Shown: positions 53,811 through 63,143 of the stretch, piece after piece
How the letters are laid out: each line of letters starts with the position of its first letter
How positions within the stretch are numbered: position 1 is the first letter of the stretch
Source of the DNA: Verrucomicrobiaceae bacterium
GTDB taxonomy: Bacteria > Verrucomicrobiota > Verrucomicrobiia > Verrucomicrobiales > Verrucomicrobiaceae
Assembly (NCBI GenBank): GCA_024232965.1
Contig: JACKQF010000002.1
Span: 372,001 to 436,000 of the forward strand
Reading direction: 5' to 3'
DNA length: 64,000 nucleotides
Translations under genes and position numbers: made by a program
The notes under the pieces: model-generated
What the model was told of the DNA's origin: nothing
Databases searched by the model: none
What the model saw: the letters and a program-made list of their open reading frames with translations, nothing else

Positions 53811-54695
53811 ATGCGCTACCATATCATCCATCGCACCACCTACACGTATGACAGTCCTGTCACGGTATCGCATTACCTGGCTCGATTGTTACCACGTCCG
53901 CTGGCCAATCAGGAGTGTCCTTGGCATGAACTCCTCATCCGCCCAGAGCCGATTGAGCGCTCTCTCCGCACCGATTACTTTGGCAATCACTCGGTGTACT
54001 TTGAGATCGAAGGTGCCCACCAACAACTGGAGGTCATCGCCCGCAGTCTCGTCGATATCCGCCCGCCGCCTGCCTTTGATCCAGCCCAAACACCTGCTTG
54101 GGAGAAGATCCGCGACCGTTTCACTGCGGACACGGTGGGCATAGACTACTCACCAGCGGAGTTTCGCTTCAGCTCAGCACTCATCCAGACTGCGCCGGTA
54201 TTTGCTGACTACGCCATGCCATCCTTTCCACCCAGCCGCCCCATTGCGGAAGGTGTCATCTCCCTGAATCATCGCATCAATACCGAGTTTGTTTTTGACT
54301 CGACCGCCACGGATCTGGCCACGCCGATCTCGAAGGTCATGGAGCAGCGTCGGGGTGTCTGCCAGGACTTCGCCCAAGTCATGATCGCCTGCCTGAGATC
54401 GATCGGATTACCCGCACGCTACGTCAGCGGCTATCTGGAAACACGACCGCCGCCAGGGAAGCCCCGACTCGTCGGTGCCGATGCCTCCCACGCATGGGTG
54501 GCCGCTTGGTGCGGTGAAAAACTCGGCTGGCTAGATGCGGATCCCACTAATGACGTCCTGCCCAACGAACGCCACATCACCGCGGCCTGGGGACGCGACT
54601 TTAGCGACGTCAGCCCACTGCGGGGCGTAACGCTGGGCGCGGGTGAACAACGACTGCAAGTCGCCGTGGATGTGCTGCCCAGTGACGACGGCTAG
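53811..54695 (+). CDS. Transglutaminase-like protease family protein
   Basis: 294 residues, starting two bases after the ATP-grasp stop. N-terminal domain MRYHIIHRTTYTYDSPVTVS (Bact_transglu_N) and a catalytic domain with C184 in EQRRGVCQDFAQVMIACLRS, H227 in GADASHAWVAAWCGEKLGW and the Asp in LDADPTND. These enzymes hydrolyse or form isopeptide bonds. The operon of DUF2126, ATP-grasp/alpha-E and this protein is widespread and is thought to make and process a small peptide tag; the substrate is unknown. The stop shares CTAG with the convergent RidA gene. Confidence 0.92.
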   Translation: MRYHIIHRTTYTYDSPVTVSHYLARLLPRPLANQECPWHELLIRPEPIERSLRTDYFGNHSVYFEIEGAHQQLEVIARSLVDIRPPPAFDPAQTPAWEKIRDRFTADTVGIDYSPAEFRFSSALIQTAPVFADYAMPSFPPSRPIAEGVISLNHRINTEFVFDSTATDLATPISKVMEQRRGVCQDFAQVMIACLRSIGLPARYVSGYLETRPPPGKPRLVGADASHAWVAAWCGEKLGWLDADPTNDVLPNERHITAAWGRDFSDVSPLRGVTLGAGEQRLQVAVDVLPSDDG

Positions 54696-55081
54696 ACTGG
54701 TCTGACAGCGACCACTTCTACCTCATAACGCAGCGACGGCGGCAGGCAGTTCGTGATCGTGGTCCGAGCCGGACTTGGCGCGGGAAAATACTCACGGTAG
54801 AGCTGATTGTAGAGTGGCAGGTCTTCCGCATCCCGGACATAATTGCGCGTCTGCACGACGTGCTCCAGATCGCTACCGGCGGCCTCCAGCACGCGTCGCA
54901 CGTTTTCGATCGACCGGCGGAACTCGCCCTCGAACGAGTCGCTGATGATCTTCCCCTCCAGATCCACCGAGGCCTGGCCTGAAACAAAAATCAGATCCCC
55001 CACCACGACACAGGGGCTGAACGGAAGATGCGAAGTCGGCGTGTCAGGCAGTTGCGGGTAGGAGACGAGAGGATGATCCAT
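54692..55081 (-). CDS. RidA family protein, second copy
   Basis: 129 residues. The RidA pattern is FSPCVVVGDLIFVSGQASVD, the helix SIENVRRVLEAAGSDLEHVV and PSPARTTITNCLPPSLRYEV, keeping the Arg in PART. It differs clearly from the copy at 21895-22278 and belongs to another Rid subgroup, so substrate preference may differ. Its stop overlaps that of the transglutaminase on the palindrome CTAG. Confidence 0.9.
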   Translation of the reverse strand: MDHPLVSYPQLPDTPTSHLPFSPCVVVGDLIFVSGQASVDLEGKIISDSFEGEFRRSIENVRRVLEAAGSDLEHVVQTRNYVRDAEDLPLYNQLYREYFPAPSPARTTITNCLPPSLRYEVEVVAVRPV

Positions 55082-55100
55082 GGCCGGGTTCAGTGCTTAT

Positions 55101-56525
55101 TCACGCAATCAGTTCAGGAATAGGCCGACCGTGATCAACGATGGGTACCGGGCGCCCGTTGAAGTCTTTGATCGTCACCTTCCCCGCATCGATTCCGAGG
55201 TGGTGATAGATCGTCGCCAGGAAATCACCGGCACCGCAAGGTCTCTCGATCACGTCCTCACCGCGCTTATCAGTAGCTCCGATCACGCCACCTGTCTGGA
55301 TGCCACCGCCAGCCCAGATATTGGTGAAGGCACGCGGCCAGTGATCCCGCCCCGGTTGGAGTGTGCCCGCAGGCGCACTGGCATCGCCCGCACCTGTGCT
55401 GCGGTCAAAACTGATTTTTGGCGTCCGACCAAATTCGCCCGTCACCACCACCAGCACACGCTTGCCGAGTCCTCGCGCGTAGATATCCTCAATCAAGGCA
55501 GACACCGCGCGATCATAGGTGGGCATACGGAAGCGCAGGGCCTCAAACTGATGCTGATTCACGGCGTGGTCATCCCAGTTGTTCACGCGACCGCAGAGCG
55601 GACCACTCAGACTGCTGGTCACGATTTCAACGCCGGCCTCCACCAATCGCCGTGCCAGCAGCAACTGCTGACCCCAGCGGTTGCGCCCATAGCGATCTCG
55701 CGTGGCAGCGTCTTCCTTGCTCAGGTCAAAGGCATCGCGAGTCTGTGGATTCGTCAGCAACGTCACCGCCTGACCTTCAAATTCATCTAGCGCCCCCAGC
55801 TCACCTTCGCGATCAAAGGCACGCTCCATTTTGTCTAGGCTCTTGCGCAACGCCACGCGATCACTCAGACGACGGGTTTCCGATTCATCTGATAAGCCGA
55901 TGTTCGGCACCTGAAAGCTCGGCCGATTTGGGTCATCGCTGACGGCAAAGGGCGCATAGGCATCGCCTAGGTAGGCTGGGCTGGAGTACTCGGGCGATGC
56001 GGCCGGCACACCGATGTAGTTTGGCAGGGGATTCGAACGACCACCCGCCTTGGAACGCAGATAGTTGGCCACCGCCATCCAGTCAGGAAGACGCGGTTTG
56101 GGCTTATCCCGCGTATCGGAGTCGCCAGAGAACATCTGCATCGTCCCCGCCGGGTGCCCCCCGGCCGTCTGATGCATGGAGCGCAACACCGTAAACTTAT
56201 CCGCGATCTTCGCGTTCATCGGCAACAATTCCGTAAAGACAGTGCCTGGAACCTTTGTGCGGATCGTCTTGAAGGGGCCGCGATACTCGCTGCCGATGTC
56301 CGGCTTTGGATCATAGGTATCCACATGGGATTGACCGCCTGGCAGCCAAACCATGATCACGGCAGTGCGCTCGCTCTGTGGTTTCACTGCGTTTTCCGCG
56401 CGGAGCCGCAACAACCCCGGCAATCCCAGTGAGGCAAAACCCGTCAACCCGACCTGCATAAAACCACGCCGCGACATCGGACCAGCGCAGCGGATAACAG
56501 AGGGAGATTCAAAAATGGAGGACAT
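55101..56525 (-). CDS. DUF1501 domain protein, Tat-type secreted
   Basis: 474 residues from the ATG at 56525. A twin-arginine-like motif (GPMSRRGFMQVGLTGFASLG) suggests Tat export. The DUF1501 (sulfatase-like) domain shows VIMVWLPGGQSHVDTYDPKP, LPMNAKIADKFTVLRSMHQT, HPAGTMQMFSGDSDTR, ARRLVEAGVEIVTSSLSG, LVVVTGEFGRTPKISFDRST and GRDHWPRAFTNIWAGGGI. The family has an alkaline-phosphatase-like fold, is secreted and is very common in Planctomycetes and Verrucomicrobia; activity is unproven. It stands alone, without the DUF1549/1553 partner often found next to it. Confidence 0.9.
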   Translation of the reverse strand: MSSIFESPSVIRCAGPMSRRGFMQVGLTGFASLGLPGLLRLRAENAVKPQSERTAVIMVWLPGGQSHVDTYDPKPDIGSEYRGPFKTIRTKVPGTVFTELLPMNAKIADKFTVLRSMHQTAGGHPAGTMQMFSGDSDTRDKPKPRLPDWMAVANYLRSKAGGRSNPLPNYIGVPAASPEYSSPAYLGDAYAPFAVSDDPNRPSFQVPNIGLSDESETRRLSDRVALRKSLDKMERAFDREGELGALDEFEGQAVTLLTNPQTRDAFDLSKEDAATRDRYGRNRWGQQLLLARRLVEAGVEIVTSSLSGPLCGRVNNWDDHAVNQHQFEALRFRMPTYDRAVSALIEDIYARGLGKRVLVVVTGEFGRTPKISFDRSTGAGDASAPAGTLQPGRDHWPRAFTNIWAGGGIQTGGVIGATDKRGEDVIERPCGAGDFLATIYHHLGIDAGKVTIKDFNGRPVPIVDHGRPIPELIA

Positions 56526-56613
56526 GCGCTGAAACCTACGGCCCGGCGCAGCGAAGTTTATCGGCGGGTCTATAGTAGCAAAAAAACGCTGACCGTGGCA
56601 TGCTGCGGACGGA

Positions 56614-58905
56614 ATGGGCCTCTTCTTCAATCGACGCTTTCGCTGGTGGTGGCGCAGCCTGCTGATCACGGCAGGCTTCGCTGCGTTCGGTTGGTGGGTG
56701 CTCCCATGGCTAGTTCCTTTGCCCGCGGATCTCGTGGCGACCTCGGTGCCATCGACCCGATTCCTGGCGCGCGACGGCACCGCACTGCGCCATCTCTTGG
56801 CAGATGACGGCACACGGCGGCGCGATGCAGTCAGCCTGGAAAAAATGCCGCGCCCACTCTGGCAAGCGGTCTTAGCGGCGGAGGATCGCCGCTTTTACGA
56901 CCATGGCGGCGTGGATCTTTGGGCCGTGGCACGGGCCTTCCGAGACAACGCTCAGTCTGGACGAGTCGTCTCCGGTGCCTCCACGCTGCATCAGCAGTTG
57001 ATCAAAATCTCCACCATCCCACGCCAACCACGCACACTGGCGACGAAGATTTGGGAGGTCCTCCAGGCACGCCACTTGAGCATGATGTGGTCGCACGATG
57101 AAGTGCTGGCCGCATGGCTGAATCGAGCACCTTTTGGGAATCTGCTCACAGGCTGCACAGCGGCAGCGGCGGGCTATTTTAACAAACCCATCACCGATCT
57201 CACCCCCGCCGAATGCGCGTTGCTCGCCGCGCTACCCCAAGCGCCCGGTCGGATGAATGCCTTTCGCGATCTCGACGCCGTCCTGCCGCGGCAACGTCGC
57301 ATTTTGCAATCGATGCAGGAACTCGGCTGGCTGACGCCGGACGAGGCACGCATCGCGCGCGATCAACCCATCGTTCTGCAACGATTCAATGGCGGCTTTG
57401 CTGCGCCTCATGCCGTGGATTTGGTGAGGTCGCAGCAGGAGAAAGATCAGCCGCTCCCTAGCATTATCACGACCACCATTGATGCCGCATTGCAGAGTCA
57501 GGTCGAAGAAATCGTGCGCAACCGTTTGGCAGGACTCAAAGATCGGCACGTCAGCCAGGCGGCTGCGGTCGTGCTGGACAATGCCACCGGTGAAGTGCTG
57601 GCGCTCGCTGGGTCGCGTGACTTTTTCTCGGCGGAAGGCGGTCAGATCAATGGGGCCTGGGCACCGCATTCGCCTGGTTCAGCGGTCAAGCCTTTCACCT
57701 ACCTGCTGGCGCTCCAGCGCGGCATGACGCCCGCATCGATCATCCCAGATCTGCCCATCGAATTCCAAACCACCACAGGCATCTACCGCCCCGAAAACTA
57801 CGATCACCATCTTTACGGCCCCGTCACACTGCGCATGGCGCTGGGGAATTCGCTGAACATCTCCGCAGTGCGCGTCTTGGACCAGAGCGGCGGCCCCCAG
57901 CGCCTGCTGGAGACCTTGCGCGGCCTCGGCCTCACGACCCTCACTGAGGATGCGGATCACTACGGGCTCGGCCTCACCATTGGCAATGCTCCGGTGCGCT
58001 TGCTGGAATTGGCCAATGCCTTCGCCTGTCTGGCGCGGCTGGGAATCTACAAACCGTGGACCTTGATTCCCGACCCACAGCCTGCCCCAGGTCAGCGACT
58101 CTTTGATGAAGCCGCCTGCTACTTGATCGCCGATATCCTGCACGACAATCAAGCGCGCCTGCTGACCTTTGGCCAACACTCCGTGCTGCGTTTACCCTTC
58201 CCTGTCGCGGTCAAAACGGGCACGAGTTCCTCCTATCGCGATAACTGGACGGTCGGCTTCACCCCAGAATTCACCGTCGGGGTTTGGGCAGGCAATTTTG
58301 ACAATAGTCCGATGCAGGACGTCTCCGGAGTGACCGGTGCCGGGCCCATTTTTCGCGATGTCATGCAACACCTGCATGATCGGCTCGGCACGCAATGGTT
58401 CCCCGAACCCGCCGGCATCGCCCACGCACGAATTGATCCCCGCAATGGGAAACGACTAACAGCCCAATCACCGCCAGCACGCCTGAGCCGAGACGAACTC
58501 TTTCTGCCCGGCAAACTGCCCAACCCTGCTACCAACGCCGACTACGACCCACAAGGTCGCGCCTTTTTGGCACAGGAATACGGATCGTGGATGCGCAGTC
58601 GCGACAACTGGTTGGGCGATCTCGTGACCACCCGAACCCGAGACGCCACACCGCGCATGCAAATCACCCACCCCATCTCTGGCACCGTCATCCGACTCGA
58701 TCCCGACCTACCCGGAGGAGGCCGGCGCCTGCTCCTCGAAGCACGCGGCGCGGGCGACATCTCCTGGGCCTGCGACACTCTTGAAATCAAGATCGACGCC
58801 AGCCAACCCATCGCACAGCTTGTTCCAGGCCGTCATGTCATCACTGCTCGCTCCGCAGCAACGGGAGAGACCCAGCGCACGACCGTCATCGTGCACGCCG
58901 AGTGA
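56614..58905 (+). CDS. pbpC: Penicillin-binding protein 1C
   Basis: 763 residues. An N-terminal membrane helix is followed by the GT51 transglycosylase domain with AAEDRRFYDHGGVDLWAVAR (E90) and SGASTLHQQLIKIS. The transpeptidase domain has S356 and K359 (HSPGSAVKPFTYLLAL), S413-N415 (GNSLNISAV) and KTG at 534-536 (VAVKTGTSSSYRDNW). The C-terminal BiPBP_C domain starts around residue 680 (MQITHPISGTVIRLDPDLPG). It polymerises and crosslinks peptidoglycan at the outer face of the inner membrane. Its usual partner, an alpha-2-macroglobulin (yfhM) gene, is not adjacent. Stop TGA abuts the next gene's TCA as TGATCA. Confidence 0.95.
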   Translation: MGLFFNRRFRWWWRSLLITAGFAAFGWWVLPWLVPLPADLVATSVPSTRFLARDGTALRHLLADDGTRRRDAVSLEKMPRPLWQAVLAAEDRRFYDHGGVDLWAVARAFRDNAQSGRVVSGASTLHQQLIKISTIPRQPRTLATKIWEVLQARHLSMMWSHDEVLAAWLNRAPFGNLLTGCTAAAAGYFNKPITDLTPAECALLAALPQAPGRMNAFRDLDAVLPRQRRILQSMQELGWLTPDEARIARDQPIVLQRFNGGFAAPHAVDLVRSQQEKDQPLPSIITTTIDAALQSQVEEIVRNRLAGLKDRHVSQAAAVVLDNATGEVLALAGSRDFFSAEGGQINGAWAPHSPGSAVKPFTYLLALQRGMTPASIIPDLPIEFQTTTGIYRPENYDHHLYGPVTLRMALGNSLNISAVRVLDQSGGPQRLLETLRGLGLTTLTEDADHYGLGLTIGNAPVRLLELANAFACLARLGIYKPWTLIPDPQPAPGQRLFDEAACYLIADILHDNQARLLTFGQHSVLRLPFPVAVKTGTSSSYRDNWTVGFTPEFTVGVWAGNFDNSPMQDVSGVTGAGPIFRDVMQHLHDRLGTQWFPEPAGIAHARIDPRNGKRLTAQSPPARLSRDELFLPGKLPNPATNADYDPQGRAFLAQEYGSWMRSRDNWLGDLVTTRTRDATPRMQITHPISGTVIRLDPDLPGGGRRLLLEARGAGDISWACDTLEIKIDASQPIAQLVPGRHVITARSAATGETQRTTVIVHAE

Positions 58906-59169
58906 TCACAAAATCCGCGTCGTCTGATCCGTCAGCCGCATAGACTCGGGGATCTGTCCGACAAACCTTGGCTGCAGACCAATGCCGGTGAACACTTCAT
59001 CCAACTGCGAAAGGGAAACCTCCTGCGGATCATCGATTTCAAAATACACCAGATCGTGGTTCGAATCGATCTTGTAGCGGACACGCGGGATCACATCCAT
59101 CTGGTTGCGCAACTGAAGAATCGAATCCCCGTGGCGCAATCCCTTGGCATAAACTTCGAGTTCAATCAT
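58906..59169 (-). CDS. Small protein of unknown function
   Basis: 87 residues with a strong ribosome binding site (GGGAGG, nine bases before the ATG). The sequence LEVYAKGLRHGDSILQLRNQ, RVRYKIDSNHDLVYFEIDDP and LSQLDEVFTGIGLQPRFVGQ predicts a beta-alpha-beta-beta-alpha-beta fold, like a small ACT/ferredoxin-type domain. No membrane segment or signal peptide. I do not recognise the family. Its stop touches the stop of the PBP1C gene, and it is divergent from the propeller gene. Confidence 0.75.
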   Translation of the reverse strand: MIELEVYAKGLRHGDSILQLRNQMDVIPRVRYKIDSNHDLVYFEIDDPQEVSLSQLDEVFTGIGLQPRFVGQIPESMRLTDQTTRIL

Positions 59170-59303
59170 GATTTAATTCCTCCCAAAACTTCGCCCAAGC
59201 TATCAGGAACCGACGATGCCGACCAGGGAAAAAACCGCAGCGCAAGAATCATCCCGCAGCAACGCTCTTGTCAGACAGACACTTTTTCTCCACCCTGCAG
59301 CAA

Positions 59304-60410
59304 ATGCCCACACCACAACCGACCCGCCGTCACTTCATCGCCGGACTTAGCACCGCCGCTGCGGCAACATGGACCGAACAACTCCGCGCAGCCCCCGAAC
59401 CCAAGGAGGAAATCATCGGACACGGTGCGCATCGATATCGGGTGATCAAGGACTGGGTCACCCCCGGACAGGGCCGCAATCACCCCATCCTGAACTGCCA
59501 TGAAATGGTACAGGTCAATGACGGGCGGCTCTTCATGGTCGGCGATCACTCGGACAACCAGATGCTGATCTACAAACAGGATGGCACCATCCTCAATTCT
59601 TGGGGATCCAGTTGGCCCGGCGGACATGGCCTGACGCATAGCGACGAAAATGGCGAGGAGTTCCTTTTCGTCACCGACTCCGGCCTCTGGAAGTCTGGCT
59701 CTAGCAGCGTCCGGCAGTGTGGGCGCGTGGCGAAGATTGATCTGGACGGCAGGGAGATCTTTACCCTGAGCCATCCGATGACCGTCGGCGCGTATGAGGC
59801 GGACTGGAACTTTAATCCCACGGAGGTAGCCATCGGACCGAACGGGGATATCTACATCGTCGATGGCTATGGGTCGAACTACGTGCTGCGCTACGATCAC
59901 CAGGGCAAGTTCATCAGCCGTTTCGGCGGCAAAGAGGGCGTGCCTCCCGAAGAACGCCTCAACAACGCCCACGGCATCGCACTGGACACCCGGGCCGGGG
60001 TGGATCAGGCCACCTTGATCGTTACTTCTCGCGCCGACAATTGCTTCCGGCGCTTCACCCTGGAGGGCAAGTTTGTGGAAACCATCGCCACGCCGGGCGC
60101 CTATGTTTGTCGGCCCGTCATCGCTGGGCAGGAGCTCTATGCAGGCGTTTGCTGGTCCAAGGACAAGGACGGCAAGTTCGTGAAGGATCCTTCCGGCTTT
60201 GTGGTCGTCATCGATGCGCAGGGAAAAGTCATCGCTGCACCAGGGGCCGAAGAACCCGTTTACGATGGCGACCAACTGAAGCCGCTGTTGCGCAAAGAAA
60301 ACGTCATTGATCACGGCCACGACGTCTGCGTGCTGGACAATGGCGACCTCGTCGTCTGCCAATGGAACGCACTGCAGACCTACCCGATCAAACTGGAAAA
60401 AGTCGCCTAA
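59304..60410 (+). CDS. NHL-type beta-propeller protein, Tat-type secreted
   Basis: 368 residues from the ATG at 59304. A twin-arginine motif (QPTRRHFIAGLSTAAAATWT) suggests Tat export. The propeller has repeats such as GDHSDNQMLIYKQDGTILNS, GPNGDIYIVDGYGSNYVLRY, FISRFGGKEG, SRADNCFRRFTLEGKFVETI and HDVCVLDNGDLVVCQWNA. The pattern and placement resemble 6-bladed propellers related to peptidylglycine amidating lyase. Only one base separates its stop from the creatininase-family gene, so they are one operon. Confidence 0.85.
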   Translation: MPTPQPTRRHFIAGLSTAAAATWTEQLRAAPEPKEEIIGHGAHRYRVIKDWVTPGQGRNHPILNCHEMVQVNDGRLFMVGDHSDNQMLIYKQDGTILNSWGSSWPGGHGLTHSDENGEEFLFVTDSGLWKSGSSSVRQCGRVAKIDLDGREIFTLSHPMTVGAYEADWNFNPTEVAIGPNGDIYIVDGYGSNYVLRYDHQGKFISRFGGKEGVPPEERLNNAHGIALDTRAGVDQATLIVTSRADNCFRRFTLEGKFVETIATPGAYVCRPVIAGQELYAGVCWSKDKDGKFVKDPSGFVVVIDAQGKVIAAPGAEEPVYDGDQLKPLLRKENVIDHGHDVCVLDNGDLVVCQWNALQTYPIKLEKVA

Positions 60411-60411
60411 A

Positions 60412-61170
60412 ATGCACCTCACCGACCTGACTTGGCCCGACGTCGCTGCGCTCGACAAGAACACCCCCATCATCTTCCCCATCGCCGCGCTGGAACAGCA
60501 CGGAAGACACATGCCCGTCTTTACCGACAGCATGTTGGCCGGAGAAATCATGCGTCGGGTGGAGGCACAGATGCGCGACAACATCCTCGTCGCACCGATG
60601 CAGTGGCTCGGGAATTCCCATCACCACCTGGATTTCCCAGGGACTCTTTCCGCAGAGCCCCGCCTCTACATCGACCTTCTCAACGGCCTACTAGAGAATT
60701 TCATCGCCCACGGCTTCAGGCGCCTCCTGTTCTTCAACGGCCACGGCGGAAACGACATCCCGGGGAAACAGGCCGTCTTTGAGACCCGCCAAAAGCACCG
60801 AGATCGCAAAGACCTCCTGCTGCTCTCCATCACCTACTGGCACTTGGACGTAAAGCCCTGGGAGACGCTGCCAGCCCTCCAACAGCGGGAGATGGGCCAC
60901 GCCTGCGAGTGGGAAACGTCCATGGTCCTGAGCCTCCGACCGGACCTCGTCAAAGACCACGCCACCACTCCTGAAGTCCCCTTTGGCAACCCCTTCCTCC
61001 CCGCCAGCCGCGGCTGGATCATGCCCGACCGCTCCGCGCCCGGCCACGTCGGCATCCCCGCCGCCGCCACCGCCGAAAAAGGCGAGCACCTCTTCCAATG
61101 CTACACCGCCGCCGCCGTGCGATTCATTGAGCGCGTCATCGACTGGGACGGTACTAATTGGGAGGGATGA
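60412..61170 (+). CDS. Creatininase family amidohydrolase
   Basis: 252 residues. Metal-binding residues are visible in AALEQHGRHMPVFTDSMLAG (Glu, His, Asp), LLFFNGHGGNDIPG (His) and GHACEWETSMVLSLRPDLV (Glu). The family includes creatininase and 3-dehydro-/amide hydrolases using two metal ions in the cytoplasm. Linkage to the secreted propeller protein suggests both act on a shared compound taken up from outside; this is inference. Nothing in the sequence picks creatinine itself. Confidence 0.88.
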   Translation: MHLTDLTWPDVAALDKNTPIIFPIAALEQHGRHMPVFTDSMLAGEIMRRVEAQMRDNILVAPMQWLGNSHHHLDFPGTLSAEPRLYIDLLNGLLENFIAHGFRRLLFFNGHGGNDIPGKQAVFETRQKHRDRKDLLLLSITYWHLDVKPWETLPALQQREMGHACEWETSMVLSLRPDLVKDHATTPEVPFGNPFLPASRGWIMPDRSAPGHVGIPAAATAEKGEHLFQCYTAAAVRFIERVIDWDGTNWEG

Positions 61171-61242
61171 AGCCGCACGTACGCTGAGTATTGCGCCAAG
61201 CTTGCGTTATTCTGCGTTTTTAAACCTTTCTTTTCTGGGAGT

Positions 61243-61270
61243 TTGCTTCTTGACTTTCTCCCATTAAAGT
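61243..61270 (+). promoter_or_regulatory. Candidate promoter of korAB
   Basis: TTGCTT (61243-61248), a 16-base spacer and TAAAGT (61265-61270) match the sigma-70 consensus at four of six positions each, 41 bases before the korA start. The 141-base gap is AT-richer than its surroundings. Weak evidence, as such matches arise by chance. Confidence 0.3.
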
Positions 61271-61311
61271 TACCCTCACGCTACTGTTTCCCCGGGCCAT
61301 CGCCCCCTATC

Positions 61312-63084
61312 ATGTCCACCTCTAATTCCTCGTCCCCGACGTCCCTTCGCAACGCGGTCATCCGTCTCGCTGGCAATTCCCAAGACGGCATTCAATCCAT
61401 CGGTGGTTTCCTCGCCCGTTTGGCGGGGCGGACCCAGAAGGATGTCATGACATACATGACGATTCCTTCCACGATCTCCGGTGGTCCCTCCATCTTCCAG
61501 GTGCATCTTGGCTCAGGTGAGGTCTTGGACCCAGGTGATGAGGCCGATGTTCTGGTCGCTTTTTACCAGCACAGCTACGACGCCCACTTCTCATCGATCC
61601 GTGATGGCGGCGTCTGTCTTTATGATTCAGGTGAAGTGACCGAACTGAAGACCGAGCGCGGCATCAAGAATATTGGGATCCCCTTCACCCAAGCGACCAT
61701 CGAAGCGATCGGCGGCTCCGCCCGTGACCGTGGTAAGAACATGTTCGTGATGGGAACCATCTGCGCCGTCTATCAGCTCGACAAAGAAAAGCTGGTCGGA
61801 ATCGTCAGCCGCCAATTCGGCAAGAAAGACGAAAGCGTCCTGCGCAACGCCATGCTGGCCTTTGACGCTGGCTATGCCTACCCCGTCGGCGATCTGGGCA
61901 CCTTTGAATTTGAAGAGGGCATCCACAAAGACGAGCACCGCCTCAGCACTGACGGCAATACGTTGATGAGCATGGGCCTCATCGCAGCTGGTGTTCGTTA
62001 CGGCTCCGCCTACCCTATCACCCCTTGGTCCTCCATCATGGAGACCCTCCGCAGCGAACTGCCAAAATACGGCGGTATCTACGTCCAAGCGGAAGACGAA
62101 CTCGCCGCCGTGTCCATGACCATCGGTGCAGCGTTTGCCGGTCACCTGGCCGTCACCGGCAGCTCAGGCCCTGGCCTGAGCCTGAAAATGGAAGCACTGA
62201 GCTACGCCAGCATGGCGGAGATCCCCCTCATCGTCATCAACGTCCAGCGCGGTGGCCCATCCACAGGTCTGCCGACCAGCGTGGAGCAGAGCGATCTCCT
62301 CCAGGCCATCTACGGTAGCCATGGGGACGCTCCTCGCATCGTCCTTTCCCCCAAAGACGTCGAAGACTGCTTCTACATCGCGATTGAGGCCGGCCGCCTC
62401 GCCCGCGAATACAGCTGCCCCGTCATCATCCTCAGCGATCAGGCAATCAGCAGCCGTATCGAGGCCTTCACCGAGCCTAATTTGGATGAGTGGTGGATCG
62501 AGCCAGAACTCGACATCGCCCCACGCCCAGAAGACTTCAAACCTTATCCTCTGGACCAGATCACCCGCCACGCCCCTCCAGGAACCAAGATGCTGGGCGG
62601 CAAATATCCGACCGTCACCGGCCTTGAGCACGACGAATGGGGCCACCCGAGCGGCAACGCGAAGATGCACCAGCAGATGACCGACAAGCGTCGCAATAAG
62701 CTGATCGCACTTTCAAAGAAACTGCCTCTTCCTGAAGTTTACGGCGATGCCGAAGGCGATGTCCTCCTTGTCGGCTGGGGCTGCACCTACGGCCCAATCA
62801 AAGAAAGCATCAATCGCCTCCAGTCCGAGGGGCACAAGGTCGGCGCGATCCATCTGCGCAACCTCCACCCGCTCCCAGCAGGTCTCGATACCATCTTTGC
62901 CAAATTCAAGAAGGTGCTCGTCGTGGAAATCAACGACGTCGGCGTTTACGGCTACGGCCAGTTGGCCATGATCCTGCGTGCCAGCCTTGCCGATCCAAAG
63001 ATTGAGTCCCTCTGCAAGACGGACGGGCTGACCTTCCGCATCCGTGAGATTGTCACGGCAGTGGAAAAAACACTCGCCTCCTAA
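61312..63084 (+). CDS. korA: 2-oxoacid:ferredoxin oxidoreductase, alpha subunit (KorA type)
   Basis: 590 residues from the ATG at 61312. The N-terminal gamma-type domain has RLAGNSQDGIQSIGGFLARL and a GVCLYDSGEV segment. The alpha domain begins near residue 210 with LMSMGLIAAGVRYGSAYPIT and VQAEDELAAVSMTIGAAFAG, then SSGPGLSLKMEALSYASMAE and VQRGGPSTGLPTSVEQSDLL. With KorB it oxidises a 2-oxoacid (2-oxoglutarate is the usual substrate for this fused gamma-alpha form) and reduces ferredoxin. korB follows after 59 bases. With aconitase also nearby, this suggests ferredoxin-linked TCA reactions. Confidence 0.93.
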   Translation: MSTSNSSSPTSLRNAVIRLAGNSQDGIQSIGGFLARLAGRTQKDVMTYMTIPSTISGGPSIFQVHLGSGEVLDPGDEADVLVAFYQHSYDAHFSSIRDGGVCLYDSGEVTELKTERGIKNIGIPFTQATIEAIGGSARDRGKNMFVMGTICAVYQLDKEKLVGIVSRQFGKKDESVLRNAMLAFDAGYAYPVGDLGTFEFEEGIHKDEHRLSTDGNTLMSMGLIAAGVRYGSAYPITPWSSIMETLRSELPKYGGIYVQAEDELAAVSMTIGAAFAGHLAVTGSSGPGLSLKMEALSYASMAEIPLIVINVQRGGPSTGLPTSVEQSDLLQAIYGSHGDAPRIVLSPKDVEDCFYIAIEAGRLAREYSCPVIILSDQAISSRIEAFTEPNLDEWWIEPELDIAPRPEDFKPYPLDQITRHAPPGTKMLGGKYPTVTGLEHDEWGHPSGNAKMHQQMTDKRRNKLIALSKKLPLPEVYGDAEGDVLLVGWGCTYGPIKESINRLQSEGHKVGAIHLRNLHPLPAGLDTIFAKFKKVLVVEINDVGVYGYGQLAMILRASLADPKIESLCKTDGLTFRIREIVTAVEKTLAS

Positions 63085-63143
63085 ACACGTCCCTTTCCAA
63101 TCGAAGTTCGTTCCCTTGAAGATCGTCTGATATCCAATCCGCC

